Part shown: piece by piece, positions 6,978 through 15,245 of the stretch
Position numbering within the stretch: the stretch's first letter is position 1
Layout of the letters: every line of letters starts with the position of its first letter
Assembly (NCBI GenBank): GCA_035510795.1
Contig: DATKGL010000026.1
Coordinates: 1-43,832, forward strand
Reading direction: 5' to 3'
Source of the DNA: DATKGL01 sp035510795
Lineage (GTDB): Bacteria > Patescibacteriota > Saccharimonadia > Saccharimonadales > UBA4665
Length of the DNA: 43,832 bases
The notes under the pieces: model-generated
What the model saw: only the letters and a program-made list of their open reading frames with translations
The model's database searches: none
Told to the model about the DNA's origin: nothing
Translations under genes and position numbers: made by a program

Positions 6978-8393
6978 ATGTCTGCAAAAATAATGTTGGT
7001 CGAGGACGATACCAACTTAAGTGATATTTACCGCGCAAGATTAGAAGCCGAGGGTTATCAAATTGTTTCCGCTCCGGACGGCGAAGACGCATTAGCGCTA
7101 GCCGTAAAAGAGCACCCTGATTTAATAATCAGCGACGTAATGATGCCGAAGATCAGCGGTTTCGATATGCTCGATATTCTCCGATCGACAAACGGCATAA
7201 AAGATACACGGGTCATCATGATGACCGCCCTATCCCAAGCTGAAGACCAAGCCCGAGCAAAAAAACTCGGAGCTGATCGTTATTTGGTTAAATCACAGGT
7301 TACATTAGAGGACGTGGTTAAGGCCGTTCATGAGGTGCTAGGTGATGAGGCAGATGAAACAACTAGCCCTGTGCCTGCCGCTCCGTCCGAGCCGGCAATG
7401 TCGTCTCAGCCGGATCCTTCGGCAGCAATCACTGTTCCGCCGGTCGCCGCTGACGAGCCGGCACAAACGATGGCTACTCCGCCGACCACTCTAGAATCAG
7501 TCCCAGACCTACCGCCCGCCGAGCCCGAAAGGGAAACCCAAATCCTGACTGTTGATTCTGATCAGACAGCTGAACCATCAACACCGGTTGTCTCCCCAGA
7601 ACTCAGTGTTCCTTCCCCGAGCATAGAAACAATTCCTGACGCAGCTGTTCAAGCAGCCGAAAACTTCGTCACAACTCCTGAGCCTGTAGCTACCGAGCCA
7701 CAAGTTGAAGCCGAGTCAGCCCCATCATCTCCAACCGCCCCGGCTGAGGTATCGCCTCCGCCCAGCCTTTCGGCTCCGGTGGCAACAACTATTAATGTGA
7801 CGGATGATCCTGGAACCAGTTTGCCCGAGCCCCAACTCACTGACTTGCCAACGACCGCTTTTCCGCCGGCGGCAACCGGTATAGTGGCTCCCACGGCTAG
7901 TCCGCCCCAATCCAATCCACTTCAATCAACTGACGGCGAGGAATCAATTGTGATGAATCAGATCCAGAACTTTGTCGATGACCAAGAAGCCGCATCAGCT
8001 AAAGCAAAGTTTGATATAAAAGCCCCCAGCCAGCAAACAGTCCCGACCGAGGAGCCTTCTCCAATTCTAAAATCTCCCAGCGCTCCAGAGCTGAAGGAAC
8101 CGCCCCAACCAGATCCCGACTTTACCCCGTCGGGAGCACAGAAAAGTTCACCAAGCGGCGACACTCCTCCTGCGCCTGTTGTTACCGACAACGATTTTAT
8201 GGCCATAGCCAACAAGAAAGTAATTGTACCTCTAACCGACCCCTCCAGCCAGAAAACTGACCTCAACGAATTGCTAGCCAAAGAAAACGCCGCTGCAACC
8301 CAACAAGATTATGTCGACCAGCCATCAGTTACTCCTGACCAGCAGCCAATTCCCAATCAAAGTTCGGCTGATCCAACCAACATTTCTCTTTAG
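6978..8393 (+). CDS. Response regulator with long disordered tail
   Basis: Residues 1-120 are a complete receiver domain: acidic group VEDD (residues 8-11), phosphoacceptor Asp53 in LIISDVMMPK, Thr83 in MMTAL and Lys105 in YLVKSQ. The remaining 350 residues contain no DNA-binding or enzyme domain. They are Pro/Ser/Thr/Glu/Ala-rich and probably disordered, with small islands such as MNQIQNFVDDQEA and NDFMAIANKKVIVPL near the end that could be binding motifs. The neighbouring kinase is the likely donor. Without an output domain it may act as a scaffold or phosphate sink, or bind a partner through the tail. Its receiver closely resembles the lone receiver at 34471-34890, so the two look like paralogues. 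The ATG has an upstream AGGGTAGGAT purine run. Confidence 0.9.
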   Translation: MSAKIMLVEDDTNLSDIYRARLEAEGYQIVSAPDGEDALALAVKEHPDLIISDVMMPKISGFDMLDILRSTNGIKDTRVIMMTALSQAEDQARAKKLGADRYLVKSQVTLEDVVKAVHEVLGDEADETTSPVPAAPSEPAMSSQPDPSAAITVPPVAADEPAQTMATPPTTLESVPDLPPAEPERETQILTVDSDQTAEPSTPVVSPELSVPSPSIETIPDAAVQAAENFVTTPEPVATEPQVEAESAPSSPTAPAEVSPPPSLSAPVATTINVTDDPGTSLPEPQLTDLPTTAFPPAATGIVAPTASPPQSNPLQSTDGEESIVMNQIQNFVDDQEAASAKAKFDIKAPSQQTVPTEEPSPILKSPSAPELKEPPQPDPDFTPSGAQKSSPSGDTPPAPVVTDNDFMAIANKKVIVPLTDPSSQKTDLNELLAKENAAATQQDYVDQPSVTPDQQPIPNQSSADPTNISL

Positions 8394-8419
8394 CCGAATT
8401 AAAGTTTAATATTGAGTAC

Positions 8420-9082
8420 GTGAGAATAAATCGTTTCGTGGCAACGGCCACCGGTTTGAGTAGACGAGCAGCTGATAAAGTCATCAAAAGTGGTCAGGTT
8501 ATTATTGATGACAAAGTAGCTACCTTGGGCCAGGAAGTCGATATCGACTCAATTGTAAGCTTAAACAATCAAATATTATCGCTACCCCAAGCTGCATTAA
8601 TCATGCTGAATAAGCCGGCCGGCTATGTAGTCAGCCGGGAAGGTCAAGGGAGCCAGACAATTTACAGTCTGCTACCGCAGAATCTAGCTAGTTTAAAACC
8701 TGTCGGGCGATTGGATAAAGATTCTTCAGGACTTTTACTATTAACCAATGACGGACAACTGGCTCAAATTTTGACTCATCCAAAATACCAAAAGACAAAA
8801 GTTTATAGGATTGTACTGGGCAAAGACCTGGCAGCCGGTGACCAACGAAAAATTGAAAGTGGCGTTAATCTCGATGACGGAGTCAGCTGGTTTCAACTGG
8901 AAGGTGACAAAAATAATTGGATCGCCACTATCGGTGAGGGTCGAAATCGGCAAATTAGACGGACATTTTCGAAGCTGGGTTACACGGTTACAAGACTGCA
9001 CAGGATAAAATTCGGACCGTTTGAGCTAAGCAATCTGCAGAGCGGACATTACATACACCTACCAACAGATGTTATACTCTGA
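8420..9082 (+). CDS. RsuA/RluB-family rRNA pseudouridine synthase
   Basis: This 220-residue protein converts a specific uridine of rRNA to pseudouridine. The N-terminal S4 RNA-binding domain (about residues 1-45) contains TGLSRRAADKVIKSGQVIID. The catalytic domain has the family signature VGRLDKDSSGLLLLTNDG, with the catalytic Asp at residue 99, and the later motif GEGRNRQIRRTFSKLGY. It starts with GTG at 8420; no better ATG lies upstream, and the S4 domain begins at once, supporting this start. It is followed after 5 bases by der, another ribosome-associated gene, suggesting co-expression. Whether the target is in 16S (RsuA) or 23S (RluB/RluF) rRNA cannot be told from sequence alone. Confidence 0.93.
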   Translation: MRINRFVATATGLSRRAADKVIKSGQVIIDDKVATLGQEVDIDSIVSLNNQILSLPQAALIMLNKPAGYVVSREGQGSQTIYSLLPQNLASLKPVGRLDKDSSGLLLLTNDGQLAQILTHPKYQKTKVYRIVLGKDLAAGDQRKIESGVNLDDGVSWFQLEGDKNNWIATIGEGRNRQIRRTFSKLGYTVTRLHRIKFGPFELSNLQSGHYIHLPTDVIL

Positions 9083-9087
9083 CATAG

Positions 9088-10443
9088 ATGAACAAATTAC
9101 CTATAATCGCCATCGTCGGGCGGGCCAACGTAGGTAAATCAAGTCTTTTTAATTCAATTTTGGAGAGACGAGAAGCTATCGTTGCCCGAGAAGCCGGCAC
9201 GACCCGAGATAACGTCATTGCTAAAATGACTTATGAAAATCGTGATTTTTGGTTGGTTGATACGGCTGGCCTGAAAAACCCCGAGGACGATTTTGAATTT
9301 ACGATCCAAGAGCAAATTCTACAGGCTGTCGATGATGCCGATATAATCTGGGTAGTCGTCGAGGCTGATATACCGCCGACCGACGAAGACCGTCGAGTAG
9401 CAACTCTGGCTCTGAAGAGCCGGAAACCGGTTTTTCTAATTATTAACAAGATCGATAAGTCTCCCTCTGAGAGAATAAGTTTTGCCGGTTTAGGCATCAA
9501 ACCCAGTTTCGAGACCTCAACCACTCAAGGGAGGGGTATTGATGAGCTGCTCGATAACTTAATCAAAGTCATTCCCAAAGTTAAACTAAAGGCCGACGAC
9601 AAACAATTGCATATTGCGCTGTTGGGCCGACCGAACGTCGGTAAATCATACCTATTTAATACTTTGGCTCAGAAGCAACAGGCAATTGTAGCAGCCAGAG
9701 CTGGCACTACCCGCGATATAAATAGAACAATTGTCAGATTTGAAAATCGGGACATAGAACTGATGGATACAGCAGGAATCCGGCGATCCGGGAAAATTGA
9801 AAGGGGAGTCGAACATTTCAGTGTTTTGCGAAGCCTCAAAGCAATCGAAGAATCAGATATTTGTTTGTTATTAATGGATGTCAACGAGTTGAATGTTCAG
9901 CTCGACCAAAAAATCGCCGGCATGGTAAAAGATGCCGGCAAGGGGCTGATACTAATAGTTAGTAAATGGGATGCGCTGGACGAAAAGACACCCTTTAGCC
10001 GTGACTCAATAGCCGCTGAGATAGCCGCAACTTATGATTTTATTCCTTGGGCGCCACTGGTCTTTGCTAGCGCGGTAACTGGCCAGAATGTGACCAAAAT
10101 TTTCGATCTCGTTTGTGAAATTAACGAAAACCGGCATATCCACGTTCCAACTACTGCCTTAAACCGCTGGCTTCAAGACGTCGTCAATAAACACCCGCCG
10201 GCAGGTTTGAAAAATCGCTTACCAAAACTTAACTATATCGTTCAGGAATTTGATAATCCGGTTCCATCTTTTAAAATATTTGGCAGCCAAACCAAATTTA
10301 TACACTGGAGTTATCGTCGATTCTTAGAGCGCGAGCTTCGGCAGAGCTATAATTTTAATGGTACGGCTATCGAATTATGGTTTATTGAGAAGCACGAGGC
10401 TCACCGGCACGGCCAAAGCCCAACTAAACCGGATAGGATATAA
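9088..10443 (+). CDS. der: Ribosome biogenesis GTPase Der (EngA)
   Basis: This 451-residue GTPase with two tandem G domains and a C-terminal KH-like domain acts in assembly of the 50S subunit. The first G domain has GRANVGKSS (G1), DTAG (G3) and NKID (G4). The second has GRPNVGKSY, DTAG and SKWD. The KH-like region covers roughly residues 350-440. Length and order match the family. The second P-loop has Tyr where Ser/Thr is usual after GKS (GKSY), a small deviation. The start is an ATG 5 bases after the pseudouridine synthase. The next gene, pth, begins within a few bases of its stop, so these translation-related genes probably form an operon. Confidence 0.97.
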   Translation: MNKLPIIAIVGRANVGKSSLFNSILERREAIVAREAGTTRDNVIAKMTYENRDFWLVDTAGLKNPEDDFEFTIQEQILQAVDDADIIWVVVEADIPPTDEDRRVATLALKSRKPVFLIINKIDKSPSERISFAGLGIKPSFETSTTQGRGIDELLDNLIKVIPKVKLKADDKQLHIALLGRPNVGKSYLFNTLAQKQQAIVAARAGTTRDINRTIVRFENRDIELMDTAGIRRSGKIERGVEHFSVLRSLKAIEESDICLLLMDVNELNVQLDQKIAGMVKDAGKGLILIVSKWDALDEKTPFSRDSIAAEIAATYDFIPWAPLVFASAVTGQNVTKIFDLVCEINENRHIHVPTTALNRWLQDVVNKHPPAGLKNRLPKLNYIVQEFDNPVPSFKIFGSQTKFIHWSYRRFLERELRQSYNFNGTAIELWFIEKHEAHRHGQSPTKPDRI

Positions 10444-10444
10444 C

Positions 10445-11092
10445 ATGGGGGTTTTTCTGCAAAAGAAAGATATGACCAGTGAAGCGATGCAATACTACAC
10501 GGTCGGTTTAAATAAGACTTTGCTTATTGTCGGATTAGGTAATGTCGGTGAAAAATACGACAATACCAGGCATAACATCGGCTTTGCCGCTATCGACGAA
10601 TTTGCTCGGGACAACGATTTTGATAAATGGATAAACAAGCAAGACCTTAAATGTTTTTTTAGCTCAACTAAGCTAGGCAGCAGCCGGATTATTCTGATTA
10701 AGCCGACTACTCTTATGAACTTGAGCGGCGAAGCAGTCAGACTGATTAGCAATTTTTATAAGATTGCTATCAGCGACATATTGGTCATTCACGACGAATT
10801 AGATATTAATTTTGGTGAGATCAGAACCTGTTTGGGCGGCAGTTCAGCCGGGCACAACGGCGTAAAGTCAATTATCGACAGCCTGGATGACCAAGGTTTT
10901 GGCCGTATCCGAATCGGCATCGGACCGAAGACGCCCTCGGCAATTGATAGCGCTGATTTTGTGCTGGGCAAATTCCCAAAAGCCGCGGCAGAACATCTAC
11001 CAAAGATAACTAAAGAAGTATCATCAATCCTTAACGAGTATATCTTTAGCGACCAAGCCGTCAGGACTGAAACTCGAAAACTTTTAGACTAA
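10445..11092 (+). CDS. pth: Peptidyl-tRNA hydrolase
   Basis: The enzyme releases tRNA from peptidyl-tRNAs that drop off ribosomes. Conserved blocks are LLIVGLGNVGEKYDNTRHNIGF with the catalytic His, KPTTLMNLSGEAV, HDELDINFGEIR, and GGSSAGHNGVKSI. I chose ATG 10445 because it follows the der stop directly and has a GGATAGGATAT purine run upstream, giving 215 residues. The family core begins only at residue 26, so ATG 10472, ATG 10487 or even TTG 10520 (190 residues, the usual length) are alternatives. A longer frame upstream overlaps der and is not supported. The stop codon overlaps the tail of a terminator serving the opposite strand. Confidence 0.94.
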   Translation: MGVFLQKKDMTSEAMQYYTVGLNKTLLIVGLGNVGEKYDNTRHNIGFAAIDEFARDNDFDKWINKQDLKCFFSSTKLGSSRIILIKPTTLMNLSGEAVRLISNFYKIAISDILVIHDELDINFGEIRTCLGGSSAGHNGVKSIIDSLDDQGFGRIRIGIGPKTPSAIDSADFVLGKFPKAAAEHLPKITKEVSSILNEYIFSDQAVRTETRKLLD

Positions 11093-11471
11093 AAAAGACC
11101 TATGAGAGGGGGTGGGCACCACTCATAGGTCTATTTCAGGGGATATCTAGAAGATCTCCCCATACCAGGAAACACCTGGTTAACCCTTCAACCCACCGTA
11201 GCGAAGCATAAATGTCCAAATTCCATTAAATGACATATGCCGGTCATAAAGACCATTTTGGTGACTCGCTAACCCACAAAGGGCCCCTGCCGAAGCAGAG
11301 GTGAAGTTAAAGGGATTAGTTTGCTTTAGAGCGCATGTCTGTTTAAAAAAACAATCGCACAAAGAAAAGTGGAGGGTAACAACTTATTCTTATGGCACGC
11401 TCTAAAACAATCTAACAATTTGTTAGAATTTGGGATATAAGGTACATAAACGCTATACATAACGTTTATGA
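11090..11471 (-). ncRNA. Candidate structured non-coding RNA (about 380 nt)
   Basis: A promoter (-35 at 11506-11501, -10 at 11483-11478) and an intrinsic terminator (11132-11091) on the minus strand define a transcript of about 380 nt with no convincing ORF. Predicted elements are a hairpin at the very 5' end (11470-11445), TCTAACA/TGTTAGA (around 11415), a CCTCTGC-TTCG-GCAGGGG tetraloop hairpin (11301-11284), a 9-bp long-range helix (11314-11306 with 11192-11184), ACCAGG/CCTGGT (11180-11164), and a strong GGGGA/TCCCC hairpin (11161-11139). Single-stranded C-rich runs (CCCTCC at 11376-11371, and the terminator loop) could pair with ribosome-binding sites. I see no tRNA-like ends, tmRNA tag, RNase P core or SRP loop. 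The class is unknown to me. Confidence 0.6.
11091..11132 (-). terminator. Intrinsic terminator of the minus-strand RNA
   Basis: A perfect 11-bp stem, AGACCTATGAG with CTCATAGGTCT, surrounds a 15-base loop. In the minus direction it is followed by five further T residues, a textbook terminator. On the + strand the hairpin is followed only by ATTTC, so it is weaker for pth, although it may serve both directions. The T-tract overlaps the pth stop codon. Confidence 0.85.
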
Positions 11472-11477
11472 ATTGCA

Positions 11478-11506
11478 ATATTAGCAAATATGTTACGTTA
11501 TGTCAA
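11478..11506 (-). promoter_or_regulatory. Promoter of the structured RNA
   Basis: On the minus strand, TTGACA (11506-11501), a 17-base spacer and TAATAT (11483-11478) give one of the strongest promoters in the window. The predicted start near 11471 coincides with the first base of a CATAAACG/CGTTTATG hairpin, which would protect the 5' end. Confidence 0.75.
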
Positions 11507-11567
11507 TAGCTTTTAAATATTCGGGTGGTTTTGTCAATAACCACAACCGTCATGGTAGACTAATGAT

Positions 11568-11735
11568 ATGAAATCGATGATCTGGATCGGCATAACCGTA
11601 TTCTCGACACTTTTTAGTTGGATAGGAGATTTAATCGGCCACGGCTGGTTAAGCGCCTGGAGTTTAATCTTGGGGATAGTAGGTTGTTTTGTCGGAATTT
11701 GGGTTGGTTTTAAGGTCGGGAAGGAATACTTTTAA
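11568..11735 (+). CDS. Small hydrophobic membrane protein (55 aa)
   Basis: This is a short frame starting ATG at 11568 and ending TAA at 11735. It encodes two likely membrane helices: about residues 4-20 (MIWIGITVFSTLFSWIG) and 27-48 (WSLILGIVGCFVGIWVGF), with a charged end KVGKEYF. No family is recognised. A TAGACT -10-like hexamer sits only six bases before the ATG, so if this is the promoter the mRNA would be leaderless. The -35-like TTGTCA is 19 bases away, longer than ideal. It lies alone between the structured RNA and topA. The even hydrophobic pattern and Gly spacing argue that it is real. Confidence 0.55.
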   Translation: MKSMIWIGITVFSTLFSWIGDLIGHGWLSAWSLILGIVGCFVGIWVGFKVGKEYF

Positions 11736-11787
11736 TAAGACAGTTGTCTTGCAATCCTAAAGATAAGCCTGTACATATATAGAACAT

Positions 11788-14079
11788 ATGCCTAAAAACT
11801 TAGTAATCGTCGAAAGTCCGGCGAAAGCCAAAACCATCCAAAAATATCTTGGTAAAGATTACTCTGTGAAGAGTAGCTTTGGCCACGTCAGAGACTTGCC
11901 TAAAAAAGGACTGTGCATAGATATTGAACACGACTTTAAACCGACCTATGAGATTAACCCGGATAAGAAAAAACTGGTCAGGGAATTAAAAAAAGCTTCC
12001 AAGGCAGCTCATGATGTCTGGCTAGCAAGCGATGAAGATAGGGAAGGTGAAGCGATTGCTTGGCACCTGACTAAGGCGCTTGATCTTAAGCCCCAAAACA
12101 CCAAGCGGATTGTTTTCCATGAAATTACCGAACAGGCCATTAAGCACGCCATAGATAACCCCCGAGCCGTTGACCTGCACCTGGTTGATGCTCAACAGGC
12201 CAGAAGAGTCTTAGACCGTCTAGTCGGTTATGAGCTAAGCCCGGTCCTGTGGAGAAAAGTCAGACCGGGGTTAAGCGCCGGAAGAGTGCAGTCTGTTGCT
12301 GTCAGATTATGCATCGACCGCGAGCGAGAGATTAAAGACTTTAAGCCTGAGGGCAGCTACCGGGTAATAGCGACCTTTAGCCACTCTGGAGATGATTTAA
12401 AGGCAGAACTAGATAAACGACTGATAGACTCCAAACTTGCCAAGACTTTTCTGGAAGATGCAAAAGATAGCGATTTTACAGTTATAACTATTGATCAAAA
12501 ACCAGGTACCAGATCACCGGGCACGCCATTTATAACCAGCACGCTCCAACAAGAAGCCTCCAGACAACTTGGTTATTCTGTCCGGCAAACAATGAATTTA
12601 GCCCAGCGGCTTTATGAAGCAGGCCACATTACATATATGAGAACAGATAGCATAACCTTGTCCGGAGAAGTTCTTGGGGCCGCCCAAAACTATATCCTAA
12701 ATAACTTCGGTAAAGAATACTATCATCGGCGGCAATTCCAGACTAAGGACGCTACCGCCCAAGAAGCTCACGAAGCTATCCGGCCAACTAATTTTAATGT
12801 CCTGAAGACCGGAGAGGATCAGCAGCAGGAAAGGCTATACCGTTTGATCTGGCAACGAACACTTTCAACTCAGATGGCAGCAGCAAAGACTACGAACACA
12901 CAGGTAAATATTAAAATCACTAAGCGACCGGAGTTATTTCTGGCTAGGGGTGAAGTCCTGGTTTTTGATGGCTTTTTGAAGTTATTCGACAAAAGAAAAG
13001 ATGACACGATTCTGCCACCACTCAAAGTGGGCGAGAAACTTAATCTGTCCGAGATAGTTGCCAGTGAAACCTATAGCCGCCCACCAGCCCGTTATTCAGA
13101 AGCAACGCTGGTCCGCAAGTTGGAAGAACTGGGAATAGGGCGACCGAGTACTTACGCGCCGACGATCTCGACAATCCAAACTCGAGGTTACATCGAGAAA
13201 AAAGACATTACCGGAGAAGTCCGACAGCTGAAAACACTTACATTAAAAAACAAAAAAATTACTGAAGCTGAAGTTCCAGAAAAATCTGGTGTAGAGCGAA
13301 ATAAACTTGTTCCTACGCACATCGCCGGGATAACAACAGACTTCTTGTTTAAATACTTTGCAGATGTTTTAAGCTATGACTTCACGGCACGGGTCGAAGA
13401 CGATTTCGATAAAATCGCTGACGGCAAAGAAGAGTGGGAAAAAATGATTGCTAATTTTTATAAGGGGTTCCACCCCTTATTGTCCAAGGCGGAGACCGCC
13501 AGCCGTAAAGAAGTCAGCCAAGCCCGCCTTCTCGGCAAAGATCCGGTTACCAAAAAACCAGTCTTTGCTCGTTTTGGACGTTATGGACCGATGCTGCAAA
13601 AAGGCGAGACAGAAAGCGAAGAAAAACCAGCCTTCGCTCCCTTACCGACAGACGTATCGCTCGATGATATTACTCTAGAACAAGCTCTGCCGATGTTTGC
13701 GTTGCCAAGAATAGTCGGTAAAACAGATGACGGAGAAGTTATTGAAGCAAATATCGGGCGCTTCGGACCATATGTTAAGGTAGGTAAAACATTTGTTTCA
13801 ATTAAACCGCTCGATCCGTACAAAATATCCGAAAAAGAGGCAAGAGAACTTTATGCCGCCAAACTAAAAAAAGAGGCTGATAAATATTTTCAAGAATTTA
13901 AGAGCGGCATAAAAGTGGTTAACGGTCCCTACGGGCCCTATGTAACTAATGGCAAAAGAAACGTTAAACTGCCAGAGAAAGAAAATCCCTCAAAGATAAC
14001 TGAGGAGCAAGCCAAAATAATTTTGGACAGTCAACCAGTAAAGAAGAATTTCAGGCGAAGAGCAAAAAAATCAAAGTAA
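11788..14079 (+). CDS. topA: DNA topoisomerase I (type IA)
   Basis: This 763-residue enzyme relaxes negative supercoils by transient single-strand breaks. The TOPRIM domain is at the N-terminus (VESPAKAKTIQKYLG, then the acidic DEDREGEAIAWH). The active-site motif is YMRTDS with the nucleophile Tyr283. HEAIRPT and GIGRPSTYAPTI are conserved core blocks. The C-terminus lacks the tetracysteine zinc fingers of the E. coli enzyme. It has three glycine/aromatic repeats of the Topo_C_Rpt type (FGRYGPML, IGRFGPYV, NGPYGPYV) and a basic KKNFRRRAKKSK end, which probably bind DNA. This zinc-free form is common in CPR and several other phyla. The ATG at 11788 begins the conserved N-terminus directly. 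Confidence 0.97.
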   Translation: MPKNLVIVESPAKAKTIQKYLGKDYSVKSSFGHVRDLPKKGLCIDIEHDFKPTYEINPDKKKLVRELKKASKAAHDVWLASDEDREGEAIAWHLTKALDLKPQNTKRIVFHEITEQAIKHAIDNPRAVDLHLVDAQQARRVLDRLVGYELSPVLWRKVRPGLSAGRVQSVAVRLCIDREREIKDFKPEGSYRVIATFSHSGDDLKAELDKRLIDSKLAKTFLEDAKDSDFTVITIDQKPGTRSPGTPFITSTLQQEASRQLGYSVRQTMNLAQRLYEAGHITYMRTDSITLSGEVLGAAQNYILNNFGKEYYHRRQFQTKDATAQEAHEAIRPTNFNVLKTGEDQQQERLYRLIWQRTLSTQMAAAKTTNTQVNIKITKRPELFLARGEVLVFDGFLKLFDKRKDDTILPPLKVGEKLNLSEIVASETYSRPPARYSEATLVRKLEELGIGRPSTYAPTISTIQTRGYIEKKDITGEVRQLKTLTLKNKKITEAEVPEKSGVERNKLVPTHIAGITTDFLFKYFADVLSYDFTARVEDDFDKIADGKEEWEKMIANFYKGFHPLLSKAETASRKEVSQARLLGKDPVTKKPVFARFGRYGPMLQKGETESEEKPAFAPLPTDVSLDDITLEQALPMFALPRIVGKTDDGEVIEANIGRFGPYVKVGKTFVSIKPLDPYKISEKEARELYAAKLKKEADKYFQEFKSGIKVVNGPYGPYVTNGKRNVKLPEKENPSKITEEQAKIILDSQPVKKNFRRRAKKSK

Positions 14080-14140
14080 TAAACCCGCAACAAAATTATT
14101 ATCATCGACTTAGACTGAATAGTTATAATTCGTCAGTATA

Positions 14141-14177
14141 TTGACAAACGATCAAATAGATATTAATATCTATTTGA
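14141..14177 (+). promoter_or_regulatory. Promoter overlapped by a 26-bp perfect palindrome
   Basis: TTGACA (14141-14146), 17 bases, then TAATAT (14164-14169) form a near-consensus promoter for the methyltransferase gene. A perfect palindrome covers 14152-14177: left half TCAAATAGATATT, right half its exact complement. It spans the spacer and the -10, the position expected for a dimeric repressor. A second TATAAT at 14190-14195 has no good -35 and could be an alternative start. Confidence 0.6.
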
Positions 14178-14214
14178 ATTTAGACCATGTATAATAGTGT
14201 GACGGTTTAAAAAT

Positions 14215-15093
14215 ATGGCAGCAAATACTAGCAACGAAACTTTAGAAAGTGTATATATCGGCCCACCGATAGAGCAACGAGCTAATCATCCGCTTTATCA
14301 AAGTGTACGCGAGCTGGTGGAAAAATACTCAGTCACTGGTGAAGTATTGGATATCGGGTGCAGCGATGGCGTTGCCACATTCGGCTTAGAAGACACAGTT
14401 GTTTACGGCTTAGATCTTAGTGGCAGTGCCCTGGAGGCAGCTAAACAGTATAATCCGCAATATAACGCTATCCAAGGCGATATCCGTCATTTGCCATTAA
14501 ACAAGCAGGGGGCGAGGAATATAGACACCGTTTTGCTACTTGATATATTGGAACACGAGCCTGCTGCCGACACGACAGCATTTCTCGGCAACCTACACGG
14601 CTTGCTCCGGCAGGACCACACACTGATTACTTCTATGCCTATCATCTCGCCACTCTCAATTGAAACCTGGCGTGAAGGGTTACATGCGCTACATGCGGGA
14701 GAGCGACCACCGACGGGGTTGTTTGATCGGACACACCGAATACTAACCGGGCGGAACGGCCACATCAATATGTTCAAACAAGCCGGCTATAGTGTTGTTG
14801 AAGAGTACCAGACAAATCATTTAGAAGCTGTTAATGGTGATTGGCGATGGAAGCGTGATAATCCAGCGCTTGGACATGATACGGAAGAGTGGTTGGGGTC
14901 ACTTGGGCTTAGCGAAAAATCGCTAGGGGCAGTTATGTTTGCTTATCGTTCACTAGAGAAGTTATATAACCGCTATCATAATGGAAATTCCCATAATGAA
15001 CACGATGGCGCAGCTAAAATAAGTGAAGCTCTTGTTGCTTACCAGGGCTTATATGTTCTTAAACCCACCGATACAAGATATTTGCCAGGGTAG
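14215..15093 (+). CDS. SAM-dependent methyltransferase (class I)
   Basis: The protein has 292 residues with a Rossmann-type methyltransferase domain at about residues 30-190. Motif I is VLDIGCSDGVATFGL, motif II VYGLDLSGSALEAA, an acidic turn is seen at AIQGDIRHLPL, and motif IV is TVLLLDILEH. This layout is that of Methyltransf_11/25-type small-molecule or lipid/sugar methylases. The substrate is not identifiable. The C-terminal 90 residues have no recognised domain. The gene has its own promoter with an overlapping palindrome, so it is probably controlled separately from topA. Its acidic, less AT-rich composition does not differ strongly from its neighbours. I chose ATG 14215 because it is the first in-frame ATG after the promoter. 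Confidence 0.82.
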   Translation: MAANTSNETLESVYIGPPIEQRANHPLYQSVRELVEKYSVTGEVLDIGCSDGVATFGLEDTVVYGLDLSGSALEAAKQYNPQYNAIQGDIRHLPLNKQGARNIDTVLLLDILEHEPAADTTAFLGNLHGLLRQDHTLITSMPIISPLSIETWREGLHALHAGERPPTGLFDRTHRILTGRNGHINMFKQAGYSVVEEYQTNHLEAVNGDWRWKRDNPALGHDTEEWLGSLGLSEKSLGAVMFAYRSLEKLYNRYHNGNSHNEHDGAAKISEALVAYQGLYVLKPTDTRYLPG

Positions 15094-15179
15094 GGAATTA
15101 TTTTATGGCGATACTTGTCCACCATATACTATGTCAAGTCGTCCATTTCGTGGTACAATAATTTTAGAACGAAAGTTTA

Positions 15180-15208
15180 TTGACTTTTAATAATAAATCT
15201 TATATAAT
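15180..15208 (+). promoter_or_regulatory. Promoter of the sigma-like gene
   Basis: TTGACT (15180-15185), a 17-base spacer and a perfect TATAAT (15203-15208) precede the start codon at 15246 by about 30 bases of leader. Confidence 0.75.
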
Positions 15209-15245
15209 TGTACTAATGTTTGTATGGAAGATAGGTAATTATTAA

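Noticed and set aside
7649..8281. Antisense ORFs over the Pro-rich receiver tail
   Set aside because: They arise from GC-rich codon bias of the tail; they have no ribosome sites or domain patterns.
10358..10444. Longer N-terminus for Pth starting inside der
   Set aside because: It would overlap der by 86 bases in another frame and adds residues unrelated to the Pth family.
11180..11362. 60-codon ORF on the minus strand within the structured RNA
   Set aside because: Composition is unlike a protein, there is no ribosome site, and its codons coincide with hairpin arms.
11090..11471. tmRNA, RNase P RNA or SRP RNA
   Set aside because: No tRNA-like end, no GGTTCGA T-loop, no tag ending in a stop, no GGAAAGTCC or ACAGAA core, and no SRP GGAAGGAAGCAGCC loop are present.
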